Below, in pieces: positions 30,631 to 39,280 of a DNA stretch of 64,000 nt; the first letter of the stretch is position 1; every line of letters starts with the position of its first letter. A program made the translations under genes and the position numbers. Below the pieces are notes generated by a model that had not been told where the DNA came from, did no database searches, and saw only the letters and a program-made list of their open reading frames with translations. Source of the DNA: Enterobacter pseudoroggenkampii (GTDB lineage Bacteria; Pseudomonadota; Gammaproteobacteria; Enterobacterales; Enterobacteriaceae); the NCBI RefSeq assembly GCF_026420145.1, contig NZ_JAPMLV010000001.1, positions 62,001 to 126,000 on the forward strand. Reading direction: 5' to 3'.

Positions 30631-31832
30631 GCGTTTTCTTCCTCATCATTGAGCGCATGCAGGGTACGGCTGAACAGTTCGCTGAGTCTTGCGCGCTTCG
30701 CGTCGTCAATCTCTTCCTGCGAGAGCCTGCGTTCAAACACCTCTTCAACCCGCAGTTCACTGAGCGTTTCACGTTGAGCGCTTAACAGAATTTTCTCGCG
30801 CTGCTCGCGGCTGCGGCGGACCAGTAAGACTTCGACGGGCAAATCCTCCGTCAGCGCCTGAATTTTGCGCTGCATATCGTGCAGGTAGTCATCGGTGGTG
30901 ATTTCGATATCCAGCCAGACGGGGGGATCTTGTTCGACACCGCGCCACTGTTCCAGCTGGGCGGTGATGGCATCGAGATCGCCTTTCAGCACCGCCAGCG
31001 GCTGGGTGACCGGTACTTCCAGCGTCTCGACGGCGCGGAGTTTTCCCTCGCTGAAGCTCACCAGATGCACGGATTTGGCTTTCCCTGTTTCGTCAAAGCT
31101 GAGCGAAATAGGGGAGCCGCAGTAGCGGATGTGCTCGCTGCCGCCAATAACCTGCGCGCGGTGAATGTGTCCGAGCGCAATGTAGTCGGCTGGCGGGAAG
31201 TTCTGCGCCGGAAAGGCATCCAGCGTACCGATATAGATGTCACGCACGGCGTCACTTTTACTGGCCCCGACGGTGGTGAGATGCCCGGTTGCAATCACCG
31301 GAATAGGCTGTTCACCCCGCAGGGCACAGGCTTCGGCGTGCTGCTGGCGGTAATAGTCGGTGATGGCCTGTAACAGATGTTGCTGCTTTTCTGCACCCGA
31401 CAGCCCTGCCTGGCTTTGCACGATGTCCCGCGGACGTAAAAACGGTATCGGACACAGCACAGCCCCCGGCGAGCCGTCGCGTTTATTCAGGATCTGCGGG
31501 GCGTGCCCGGCGCTGGCGACCACGGTGGTATTGAGAAATGCCAGGATATCGCGGGATTCATTGAGCGTGGCGACGGAATCATGGTTGCCGGCGACAATCA
31601 CCAGGTGACAGCCGGTTTGCTGCAGATTCACCACGAAGCGGTTATACAGTTCACGCGCATAGCTGGGGGGCGAGCCGGTATCAAAGATGTCACCCGCCAC
31701 AATAATCGCGTCCACCTCGTGCGTCCGGGCCGTTTCCAGCAGCCAGTTCAGGAACGCTTCATGTTCAGCCGCACGGCTTTTGCTGTAAAAATTTTGACCC
31801 AGATGCCAGTCCGAGGTGTGAAGTATGCGCAT
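30627..31832 (-). CDS. sbcD: Exonuclease subunit SbcD
   Basis: Nuclease subunit of SbcCD, with a binuclear manganese metallophosphoesterase core. The 401 residues show [30 protein letters not shown] and, later, ATGHLTT and [10 protein letters not shown], the full set of phosphoesterase motifs. It is the first gene of the sbcDC operon and diverges from phoB. Confidence 0.98.
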   Translation of the reverse strand: MRILHTSDWHLGQNFYSKSRAAEHEAFLNWLLETARTHEVDAIIVAGDIFDTGSPPSYARELYNRFVVNLQQTGCHLVIVAGNHDSVATLNESRDILAFLNTTVVASAGHAPQILNKRDGSPGAVLCPIPFLRPRDIVQSQAGLSGAEKQQHLLQAITDYYRQQHAEACALRGEQPIPVIATGHLTTVGASKSDAVRDIYIGTLDAFPAQNFPPADYIALGHIHRAQVIGGSEHIRYCGSPISLSFDETGKAKSVHLVSFSEGKLRAVETLEVPVTQPLAVLKGDLDAITAQLEQWRGVEQDPPVWLDIEITTDDYLHDMQRKIQALTEDLPVEVLLVRRSREQREKILLSAQRETLSELRVEEVFERRLSQEEIDDAKRARLSELFSRTLHALNDEEENA

Positions 31833-31935
31833 AGCTGATCCGTGGCAAAAAAGAGAAAGCAGGATTATAAACGTTCAGAGAAGGGAAAATAACCGCTGTA
31901 ATAAAACAACGGTTTGCCCGTTATCGTGGTACTGT

Positions 31936-31964
31936 TTTTCATAAATCTGTCATAAATCTGACGC
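31936..31964 (+). promoter_or_regulatory. Pho box upstream of phoB
   Basis: TTTTCATAAATCTGTCATAA continues with ATCTGACGC, forming successive TTCATAAAT/CTGTCATAAAT/CTGACGCAT repeats with the 11-base spacing bound by PhoB dimers. The sequence is almost the same as the autoregulatory Pho box of E. coli phoB. The phoB start follows by about 55 bases. Confidence 0.88.
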
Positions 31965-32019
31965 ATAATGGCGCCGAATTACAAACTTGTAACTTAAATA
32001 AGATAAGACAGGGCAAAGT

Positions 32020-32709
32020 ATGGCGAGACGTATTCTGGTCGTAGAAGATGAAGCTCCAATTCGTGAAATGGTGTGCTTCGTGCTCGAGCAAAACGGTTTC
32101 CAGCCGGTTGAAGCGGAAGATTATGACAGCGCAGTGAACCAGCTGAATGAACCCTGGCCCGATCTGATTCTGCTGGACTGGATGTTGCCTGGCGGCTCCG
32201 GACTGCAGTTTATCAAACACCTGAAGCGTGAAGCGCTGACCCGCGACATCCCGGTTGTGATGCTTACGGCGCGCGGAGAAGAAGAGGATCGCGTGCGCGG
32301 TCTTGAGACCGGCGCGGACGATTACATTACCAAACCGTTCTCCCCTAAAGAGCTGGTCGCCCGCATTAAAGCCGTGATGCGCCGTATTTCGCCGATGGCG
32401 GTGGAAGAGGTGATTGAGATGCAGGGGCTGAGCCTTGATCCCACCTCACACCGCGTGATGACCGGTGAAAATCCCCTCGACATGGGGCCTACCGAATTTA
32501 AACTCCTGCACTTCTTTATGACCCACCCGGAACGCGTGTACAGCCGCGAGCAGTTGCTGAATAACGTCTGGGGAACTAACGTGTATGTCGAAGACCGGAC
32601 GGTTGACGTACATATTCGCCGCCTGCGAAAAGCACTGGAACTGAGCGGCCACGATCGCATGGTGCAGACGGTCCGCGGCACGGGTTATCGTTTTTCTACC
32701 CGTTTCTGA
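32020..32709 (+). CDS. phoB: Phosphate regulon response regulator PhoB
   Basis: DNA-binding activator of the phosphate-starvation regulon, phosphorylated by PhoR. 229 residues: receiver domain with acidic pocket VVEDEAP and phosphoacceptor D53 ([11 protein letters not shown]), switch Thr in [12 protein letters not shown] and Lys in ITKPFSP; then an OmpR-type winged helix ending [15 protein letters not shown]. It has a Pho box upstream and phoR directly downstream. Confidence 0.98.
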   Translation: MARRILVVEDEAPIREMVCFVLEQNGFQPVEAEDYDSAVNQLNEPWPDLILLDWMLPGGSGLQFIKHLKREALTRDIPVVMLTARGEEEDRVRGLETGADDYITKPFSPKELVARIKAVMRRISPMAVEEVIEMQGLSLDPTSHRVMTGENPLDMGPTEFKLLHFFMTHPERVYSREQLLNNVWGTNVYVEDRTVDVHIRRLRKALELSGHDRMVQTVRGTGYRFSTRF

Positions 32710-32730
32710 ACAATGACAGGAGTGTGACGC

Positions 32731-34026
32731 GTGCTGGAACGTCTGTCATGGAAAAGGCTCGTCTTTGAACTGATCTTATGCTGTATTCCGGCCTTCCTTC
32801 TTGGGGCCTTTCTTGGACACCTGCCGTGGTTTCTGCTGGCGTCGGTCACCGGGCTGCTGATCTGGCATTTCTGGAACCTGCTGCGCCTCTCCTGGTGGCT
32901 GTGGGTTGACCGAAGTATGACGCCGCCGCCGGGAAGCGGCAGCTGGGAGCCGCTGCTGTACGGTCTGCATCAGATGCAGATGCGTAATAAAAAGCGTCGC
33001 CGCGAGCTGGGAAGCCTGATTAAGCGTTTCCGCAGCGGTGCAGAGTCGCTGCCGGATGCCGTGATTCTGACAACCGAAGAAGGGACGATCTTCTGGTGTA
33101 ACGGCCTGGCGCAACAGCTGCTGGGCCTGCGCTGGCCGGATGACAACGGTCAAAATATCCTCAACCTTCTGCGCTATCCCGAGTTTACGCTGTACCTGAA
33201 AAAGCGTGATTTTACCCGTCCGCACAATCTGAAGCTCAATAATGGTCGCCATCTGGAGATCCGCGTGATGCCCTACAGCGATAAGCAGTGGCTGATGGTG
33301 GCGCGCGATGTTACCCAAATGCACCAGCTGGAAGGGGCGCGTCGCAACTTCTTCGCCAACGTCAGTCACGAACTGCGAACCCCGTTGACCGTGCTGCAGG
33401 GCTACCTGGAAATGATGCAGGAGCAAACGCTGGAAGGCGCGCCGCGTGAAAAAGCGCTGCACACCATGCGCGAGCAAACGCACCGGATGGAAGGGCTGGT
33501 GAAGCAGCTGCTGACGCTCTCGAAGATTGAAGCGGCGCCAACGCTGGCACTAAATGACACCATTGATGTCCCGATGATGCTGCGGGTCGTGGAGCGTGAA
33601 GCGCAGACGTTAAGCCACAAAAAGCATCACCTGACCTTTGAGGTCGACAATACGCTGAAGGTGCTGGGCAGCGAAGATGAACTGCGTAGCGCTATTTCCA
33701 ACCTGGTGTATAACGCGGTGAATCATACGCCTGAGGGGACAAATATCGTGGTGCGCTGGCACCATGCCCCAACGGGGGCGGAGTTTAGCGTGGAAGACAA
33801 TGGGCCGGGGATCGCGCCGGAGCATATTCCGCGTCTGACCGAGCGCTTTTACCGTGTGGATAAAGCGCGATCCCGGCAGACGGGCGGAAGCGGCCTGGGG
33901 CTGGCAATTGTGAAACACGCGGTGAATCACCATGAAAGCCGTCTCGATATTCAGAGTACGCTGGGTAAAGGAACCCGTTTCAGTTTCGTTATTCCGGAAC
34001 GATTAATTGCCAAAAAGATCGCCTGA
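32731..34026 (+). CDS. phoR: Phosphate regulon sensor histidine kinase PhoR
   Basis: Inner-membrane kinase/phosphatase for PhoB that senses phosphate through the Pst-PhoU complex. 431 residues from a GTG start at 32731. Two N-terminal membrane segments without a large periplasmic loop, a PAS domain (about 95-190), the phosphorylated histidine in [12 protein letters not shown], and ATPase boxes [21 protein letters not shown] and [18 protein letters not shown] terminator-like stem follows. Confidence 0.98.
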   Translation: MLERLSWKRLVFELILCCIPAFLLGAFLGHLPWFLLASVTGLLIWHFWNLLRLSWWLWVDRSMTPPPGSGSWEPLLYGLHQMQMRNKKRRRELGSLIKRFRSGAESLPDAVILTTEEGTIFWCNGLAQQLLGLRWPDDNGQNILNLLRYPEFTLYLKKRDFTRPHNLKLNNGRHLEIRVMPYSDKQWLMVARDVTQMHQLEGARRNFFANVSHELRTPLTVLQGYLEMMQEQTLEGAPREKALHTMREQTHRMEGLVKQLLTLSKIEAAPTLALNDTIDVPMMLRVVEREAQTLSHKKHHLTFEVDNTLKVLGSEDELRSAISNLVYNAVNHTPEGTNIVVRWHHAPTGAEFSVEDNGPGIAPEHIPRLTERFYRVDKARSRQTGGSGLGLAIVKHAVNHHESRLDIQSTLGKGTRFSFVIPERLIAKKIA

Positions 34027-34052
34027 CGGCAGGCGTGTCATTTTACCTTTCC

Positions 34053-34080
34053 ACGGGTCAGCCATCGCTGGCCCGTTTGC
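34053..34080 (+). terminator. Terminator after phoR
   Basis: ACGGGTCAGC / GCTGGCCCGT forms a 10-bp stem (one G-U) with loop CATC, followed by TTGCTTT, 27 bases after phoR. The remaining 34081-34435 of the 409-base gap belongs to the brnQ promoter and leader. Confidence 0.8.
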
Positions 34081-34231
34081 TTTGCAGTCAAGCGAAACGC
34101 GGATGAATTTTATACGGCTGTCTGTTTTTTGTTCGCATGATTAGCCATGGGTTTTTCTTATAAACAGCGTATTATTCTAACGTGTATTTTCATACTGGCA
34201 TATTGTTCTGGTTTTGCGATCCCACCTTGCC

Positions 34232-34254
34232 TTTAAACGTTATAAGCGTTTAAA
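34232..34254. promoter_or_regulatory. Perfect inverted repeat in the brnQ promoter region
   Basis: TTTAAACG and CGTTTAAA are 8-base inverted repeats separated by TTATAAG. They lie between a TTGCCT (34228) and a TAAATT (34251) spaced 17 bases apart, a possible -35/-10 pair. The symmetry and place suggest an operator; the binding protein is unknown. Confidence 0.5.
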
Positions 34255-34347
34255 TTGCGCCCCAGATACTGTCAGACCGACTGTATTTGCGTGGTAAATC
34301 GAAAAACTATTCTTCTCCACGCCAGGACGGGAGCATTTCCCGCTGAA

Positions 34348-34400
34348 ATTGAGCAAATTTTCGGCTGTATCGTCCCGTCAGGGATATCGAAAATCTCAAT
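34348..34400 (+). promoter_or_regulatory. Nested hairpin in the brnQ 5' leader
   Basis: ATTGAG and ATTTTCG on the left (split by a CAA bulge) pair with CGAAAATCTCAAT on the right, 13 base pairs. Inside, TCCC-GTCA-GGGA forms a second stem. The structure ends 35 bases before the brnQ ATG and has no T run, so it is not a simple terminator. Confidence 0.55.
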
Positions 34401-34435
34401 GTTTTCAACACCACATCCACAGGCAGTAAGGTTTT

Positions 34436-35755
34436 ATGACCCATCACTTAAAATCGCGTGACATCATCGCGCTGGGCTTTATGACATTTGCGCTGTTCGT
34501 TGGCGCAGGCAACATCATTTTCCCTCCAATGGTTGGCCTACAGGCGGGTGAACACGTCTGGACCGCCGCGTTTGGTTTCCTGATTACTGCCGTGGGTCTG
34601 CCGGTTCTCACCGTCGTCGCGCTGGCGAAAGTCGGTGGCGGTGTGGATAGCCTTAGCACCCCGATTGGTAAAGTGGCGGGCGTTCTGCTGGCAACCGTCT
34701 GCTATCTGGCCGTTGGCCCGCTGTTTGCGACCCCGCGTACGGCCACCGTTTCCTTCGAAGTGGGTATTGCTCCTCTGACCGGTGACGGCGCGATGCCGCT
34801 GTTTATCTACAGCCTGATCTACTTCGCGATCGTGATTCTGGTTTCCCTCTATCCGGGCAAACTGCTGGATACCGTGGGTAACTTCCTGGCTCCGCTGAAA
34901 ATTGTGGCGCTGATTGTTCTGGCGGTAGCGGCCATCGTCTGGCCAGCGGGCCCGATTAGCGATGCGATGGACGCCTATAAAAACGCCGCGTTCTCTAACG
35001 GCTTTGTGAACGGCTACCTGACGATGGATACGCTGGGCGCCATGGTGTTTGGTATCGTTATCGTTAACGCCGCGCGTTCCCGCGGTGTGACCGAAGCGCG
35101 CCTGCTGACCCGCTATACCATCTGGGCTGGCCTGATGGCCGGTGTGGGTCTGACGCTGCTGTATCTGGCGCTGTTCCGTCTGGGCTCCGACAGCGCCATG
35201 CTGGTCGATCAGAACGCCAACGGTGCGGCTATCCTGCACGCCTACGTTCAGCACACCTTCGGCGGTGCGGGCAGTATGCTGCTGGCGGCACTCATCTTCC
35301 TGGCCTGTCTGGTCACCGCGGTTGGCCTGACCTGCGCCTGCGCAGAGTTCTTTGCACAGTATCTGCCGCTCTCTTACCGCACCCTGGTGTTTATCCTCGG
35401 CATCTTCTCTATGGCGGTGTCAAACCTCGGTCTGAGCCACCTGATTCAGGTCTCTATTCCGGTGCTGACGGCGATTTATCCGCCGTGCATCGTGCTGGTG
35501 GTGTTGAGCTTTACTCGCCCGTGGTGGAACAACTCTTCACGAATTATTGCGCCAGCCATGTTTATCAGCCTGATTTTTGGTATCCTTGACGGGATTAAAG
35601 CATCAGCTTTCGCGCACATACTGCCGGCATGGACACAGCGTCTGCCGCTGTCCGAGCAGGGTCTGGCCTGGCTGATGCCTACCGTTGTTGCACTGGTTCT
35701 GGCCATTATCTGGGACCGTGCTGCAGGGCGTCAGGTCGCATCGAACGCCCATTGA
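34436..35755 (+). CDS. brnQ: Branched-chain amino acid:cation symporter BrnQ
   Basis: Inner-membrane LIVCS-family carrier that imports leucine, isoleucine and valine with a cation. 439 residues, about 12 membrane segments, opening with the family sequence [20 protein letters not shown]. The ATG follows AGTAAGG. The leader is long (possibly 170 bases) and structured. proY follows on the same strand after a terminator. Confidence 0.97.
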   Translation: MTHHLKSRDIIALGFMTFALFVGAGNIIFPPMVGLQAGEHVWTAAFGFLITAVGLPVLTVVALAKVGGGVDSLSTPIGKVAGVLLATVCYLAVGPLFATPRTATVSFEVGIAPLTGDGAMPLFIYSLIYFAIVILVSLYPGKLLDTVGNFLAPLKIVALIVLAVAAIVWPAGPISDAMDAYKNAAFSNGFVNGYLTMDTLGAMVFGIVIVNAARSRGVTEARLLTRYTIWAGLMAGVGLTLLYLALFRLGSDSAMLVDQNANGAAILHAYVQHTFGGAGSMLLAALIFLACLVTAVGLTCACAEFFAQYLPLSYRTLVFILGIFSMAVSNLGLSHLIQVSIPVLTAIYPPCIVLVVLSFTRPWWNNSSRIIAPAMFISLIFGILDGIKASAFAHILPAWTQRLPLSEQGLAWLMPTVVALVLAIIWDRAAGRQVASNAH

Positions 35756-35775
35756 TCAACGGCAACAAACTGTTT

Positions 35776-35806
35776 AACCACGGGGCTTAAGGCCCCGTGG
35801 TTTTTT
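35776..35806 (+). terminator. Terminator after brnQ
   Basis: ACCACGGGGC / GCCCCGTGGT with loop TTAAG, followed by TTTTTTGTTTTTTT. Strong rho-independent terminator separating brnQ from proY. Confidence 0.94.
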
Positions 35807-35836
35807 GTTTTTTTCGTGTTGAATGGCAAGATTTAA

Positions 35837-37210
35837 ATGGAAAGCACTAACAAACTTAAACGTGGATTGAGCACGCGCCACATCCGCTTTATGGCGCTGG
35901 GCTCTGCTATCGGCACCGGTCTTTTTTATGGCTCGGCAGATGCCATCAAAATGGCCGGTCCCAGCGTGCTGCTGGCGTACATCATCGGCGGCGTGGCGGC
36001 GTATATCATCATGCGCGCCCTCGGCGAAATGTCGGTTCACAACCCGTCTGCCAGCTCATTCTCCCGCTACGCGCAGGAAAACCTCGGCCCGCTGGCCGGG
36101 TTTATCACCGGCTGGACCTACTGCTTTGAAATCCTGATCGTGGCGATTGCCGACGTGACGGCGTTTGGCATCTATATGGGCGTCTGGTTCCCGGCGGTGC
36201 CGCACTGGATATGGGTGCTGAGCGTGGTGCTGATCATTTGCGCCGTCAACCTGATGAGCGTGAAGGTGTTCGGCGAGCTGGAGTTCTGGTTCTCCTTCTT
36301 CAAGGTCGCCACCATCATCATCATGATTGTGGCCGGTTTTGGCATCATCATCTGGGGAATCGGCAACGGCGGGCAGCCGACTGGCATCCATAACCTCTGG
36401 AGCAACGGTGGCTTCTTCAGCAACGGCTGGCTCGGCATGGTCATGTCGCTCCAGATGGTCATGTTCGCCTACGGCGGTATCGAGATTATCGGTATTACCG
36501 CCGGGGAAGCGAAAGACCCGGAGAAGTCCATTCCGCGCGCCATCAACTCGGTGCCGATGCGTATTCTGGTGTTCTATGTAGGTACGCTGTTCGTGATCAT
36601 GTCCATCTACCCGTGGAACCAGGTGGGCACCAATGGTAGCCCGTTTGTTCTGACCTTCCAGCACATGGGGATTGCGTTTGCCGCCAGCATTCTGAACTTT
36701 GTGGTGCTGACCGCGTCGCTCTCCGCGATCAACAGTGACGTCTTTGGCGTGGGCCGTATGCTGCACGGCATGGCGGAGCAGGGCAGTGCGCCGAAGGTGT
36801 TCGCCAAAACCTCACGCCGCGGCACGCCGTGGGTGACCGTTGTAGTGATGACCGTGGCGCTGCTGTTCTCGGTTTACCTGAACTACATCATGCCGGAGAA
36901 CGTCTTCCTGGTGATTGCATCGCTGGCGACCTTCGCGACGGTGTGGGTGTGGATCATGATCCTGCTGTCGCAGATTGCCTTCCGCCGTCGCCTGTCGCCG
37001 GATGAGGCGAAAGCGCTGAAGTTCAAAGTACCGGGCGGCGTTGCGACGACCGTCGTCGGGCTGATCTTCCTGGTGTTTATCATTGCCCTGATTGGCTACC
37101 ATCCGGATACCCGCATTTCCCTGTACGTGGGCTGCGCGTGGATCGTCCTGCTGCTGGTGGGCTGGGTGTTTAAATGCCGCCGCGACCGTCAGTTGGCAGA
37201 AGCGCAGTAA
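35837..37210 (+). CDS. proY: Proline-specific permease ProY
   Basis: Amino-acid permease of the AAT/APC family, described as a cryptic proline transporter. 457 residues with 12 predicted segments; it opens [20 protein letters not shown], the APC sugar-like motif for amino-acid binding. Its ATG is only 31 bases after the brnQ terminator and has no strong ribosome site in view. A hairpin repeat follows. Confidence 0.95.
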   Translation: MESTNKLKRGLSTRHIRFMALGSAIGTGLFYGSADAIKMAGPSVLLAYIIGGVAAYIIMRALGEMSVHNPSASSFSRYAQENLGPLAGFITGWTYCFEILIVAIADVTAFGIYMGVWFPAVPHWIWVLSVVLIICAVNLMSVKVFGELEFWFSFFKVATIIIMIVAGFGIIIWGIGNGGQPTGIHNLWSNGGFFSNGWLGMVMSLQMVMFAYGGIEIIGITAGEAKDPEKSIPRAINSVPMRILVFYVGTLFVIMSIYPWNQVGTNGSPFVLTFQHMGIAFAASILNFVVLTASLSAINSDVFGVGRMLHGMAEQGSAPKVFAKTSRRGTPWVTVVVMTVALLFSVYLNYIMPENVFLVIASLATFATVWVWIMILLSQIAFRRRLSPDEAKALKFKVPGGVATTVVGLIFLVFIIALIGYHPDTRISLYVGCAWIVLLLVGWVFKCRRDRQLAEAQ

Positions 37211-37219
37211 TCTTTTTTC

Positions 37220-37267
37220 TCCCTCTCCCTGTGGGAGAGGGTTGGGGTGAGGGCATCAGGCCGCACT
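37220..37267. repeat. CTCTCCC-TGT-GGGAGAG hairpin repeat, copy 2
   Basis: Same element as at 27441 in the same orientation, with GTTGGGGTGAGGGCATCAGG-CCGCAC after the stem. It starts 9 bases after proY and precedes the malZ promoter. Confidence 0.92.
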
Positions 37268-37271
37268 GATG

Positions 37272-37296
37272 CCTCCTCCTCCTTTCTCCTCCCCCA
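37272..37296 (-). promoter_or_regulatory. Candidate MalT boxes upstream of malZ
   Basis: Read on the minus strand the stretch gives GGGGGAGGAG and AGGAGGAGG, close to the MalT consensus GGGGA(T/G)GAGG, in tandem. They are about 80-100 bases before malZ, which belongs to the maltose regulon in E. coli. Low-complexity sequence makes this tentative. Confidence 0.4.
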
Positions 37297-37372
37297 ATAA
37301 TCCCGATCGTGATGAGCTATCCTTAACCACCCTGTGGCAAGGTGACGTCAATTTCATCAAAGGGGATTCGTG

Positions 37373-39190
37373 ATGTTAAACGCCTGGCACCTTCCGGTTG
37401 CCCCATTTGTTAAGCAAAACAAAGACAACCTTGTGATTACGCTCTGGCTGGCGGGTGAAAATCAGCCTGAACGCGTGACGCTCCGCGCCGAAATCGATAA
37501 CGAAGAGACCGGGCTGAAAATGCACAAGCTGCGCAGCCAGCCGCAGCCGGGGATCACCGCCTGGCGGGCGAATATCGACCTGCGTAGCGGACAGCCGCGC
37601 CGCCGCTACAGCTTTAAGCTTTTGTGGAACAACCGCCAGCTGTGGTTTACCCCGCAGGGGTTTAGCCGTTTCCCGCCCGCACGGCTGGAGCAGTTTGCGG
37701 TGGATTATCCGGATAACGGCCCGCAGTGGGTTAACGACCAGGTCTTTTACCAGATTTTCCCGGACCGTTTTGCGCGCAGCGAAAAACGCACTGCCGACCA
37801 GGATAAGGTCTATCACCATCATGCGGCGGGCCATGACATTATCCTAAAAGCGTGGGACGAGCCATTAACCGCGCAGGCGGGCGGATCGACGTTTTACGGC
37901 GGCGATCTCGACGGTATCAGCGAAAAGCTGCCGTACCTGAAAAAACTGGGCGTGACGGCGCTGTATCTCAACCCGGTGTTTAAGGCCCCGAGCGTACACA
38001 AATACGATACCGAAGATTATCGCCACGTTGACGCGCAGTTTGGCGGTGACGAGGCGCTGCTGCGCCTGCGGAAGAACACCCAAAACGAAGGCATGCGCCT
38101 CATTCTTGACGGCGTGTTCAACCACAGCGGAGATTCGCACGCCTGGTTTGACCGTCATAATCAGTCGATGGGCGGGGCATGTCATAACCCGGATTCGCCG
38201 CAGCGCGACTGGTACAGCTTTAACGAGGAGGGCCGTGCGCTGGACTGGCTGGGCTACCCGAGCCTCCCGAAGCTGGATTTCCAGTCGCCAACGCTTGTGA
38301 ACGAGATTTACGGCGGGGAAGACAGCATCGTGCGTCACTGGCTGAAGGCGCCGTGGAATATGGACGGCTGGCGCCTGGACGTGGTGCATATGCTCGGCGA
38401 AGCGGGCGGGGCGCGGAATAACCTTCAGCACGTCGCCGGGATTACGCGCTCGGCAAAAGTAGCCCAGCCGGAGGCGTTCGTCTTTGGCGAGCACTTTGGC
38501 GACGCGCGCCAGTGGCTGCAGAACGATGCGGAAGATGCGGCGATGAACTATCGCGGCTTTACCTTCCCGCTGTGGGGATTCCTCGCCAACACCGATATCT
38601 CCTACGATCCGAATCATATCGACGCTGAAATCTGCATGGCATGGATGGAGAACTACCGCGCCGGCCTGTCGCATCAGCAGCAACTGCGGATGTTTAACCA
38701 GCTCGATAGCCACGATACCGCGCGCTTTAAATCCCTGCTCGGTAAGGATGTCGCGCGTCTGCCGCTGGCGGTGACCTGGCTCTTCACCTGGCCGGGCGTA
38801 CCGTGCATCTACTACGGAGACGAGGTGGGGCTGGACGGCAACAACGATCCGTTCTGTCGCAAAACCTTCCCGTGGGCGCCAGCGAAACAGGACAAGGTGC
38901 TGTTCAGCCTGTATCAGCGCCTGGCGAAGCTGCGTAAGCAGAGTCTCGCCCTGCGCTACGGCGGCTGTCAGGTGGTGTACGCCCACGATAACGTGGTGGT
39001 GTTTGCTCGCGTCTATAACCAGCAGCGCGTGCTGGTGGCGATCAACCGGGGCGAGGCCTGCGAAGTGGTGCTGGATGATTCACCGCTGCTGAAGGTGGTT
39101 GCGTGGAAGAGCAAAGAGGGCAAGGCGACGATACAGGACGGCGTGCTGGCGCTGCCTGCGGTATCCGCGACGATCTGGTTCGGCAGCTAA
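37373..39190 (+). CDS. malZ: Maltodextrin glucosidase MalZ
   Basis: Cytoplasmic GH13 enzyme that removes glucose from the reducing end of maltodextrins. The start at 37373 ([15 protein letters not shown]) gives 605 residues; the adjacent upstream GTG is not preferred. N-terminal beta domain, then the catalytic barrel with DGVFNHSG, the nucleophile in [10 protein letters not shown], the acid in [12 protein letters not shown] and [12 protein letters not shown]. coli has acpH next; here three extra genes intervene. Confidence 0.97.
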   Translation: MLNAWHLPVAPFVKQNKDNLVITLWLAGENQPERVTLRAEIDNEETGLKMHKLRSQPQPGITAWRANIDLRSGQPRRRYSFKLLWNNRQLWFTPQGFSRFPPARLEQFAVDYPDNGPQWVNDQVFYQIFPDRFARSEKRTADQDKVYHHHAAGHDIILKAWDEPLTAQAGGSTFYGGDLDGISEKLPYLKKLGVTALYLNPVFKAPSVHKYDTEDYRHVDAQFGGDEALLRLRKNTQNEGMRLILDGVFNHSGDSHAWFDRHNQSMGGACHNPDSPQRDWYSFNEEGRALDWLGYPSLPKLDFQSPTLVNEIYGGEDSIVRHWLKAPWNMDGWRLDVVHMLGEAGGARNNLQHVAGITRSAKVAQPEAFVFGEHFGDARQWLQNDAEDAAMNYRGFTFPLWGFLANTDISYDPNHIDAEICMAWMENYRAGLSHQQQLRMFNQLDSHDTARFKSLLGKDVARLPLAVTWLFTWPGVPCIYYGDEVGLDGNNDPFCRKTFPWAPAKQDKVLFSLYQRLAKLRKQSLALRYGGCQVVYAHDNVVVFARVYNQQRVLVAINRGEACEVVLDDSPLLKVVAWKSKEGKATIQDGVLALPAVSATIWFGS

Positions 39191-39199
39191 GACCTGCTA

Positions 39200-39280
39200 A
39201 TGTTTCCACCTTTTAAGATGGCGCAAATGCAACTATTTGTGTCAATCTTAACGGATCGTTTACGGTGAAGGTGGAAACAT
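39200..39280 (+). promoter_or_regulatory. 13-bp inverted repeat masking the DUF2339 ribosome site
   Basis: ATGTTTCCACCTT at 39200-39212 is the exact reverse complement of AAGGTGGAAACAT at 39268-39280. The right arm contains the ribosome site AAGGTGG and the AT of the start codon at 39279. In RNA the pair would close a 55-base loop and hide the start of the next gene. Confidence 0.7.

Noticed and set aside
34255..34461. 68-codon frame running into brnQ, considered as a leader peptide
   Set aside because: No run of Leu, Ile or Val codons and no ribosome site; it spans the structured leader by chance.
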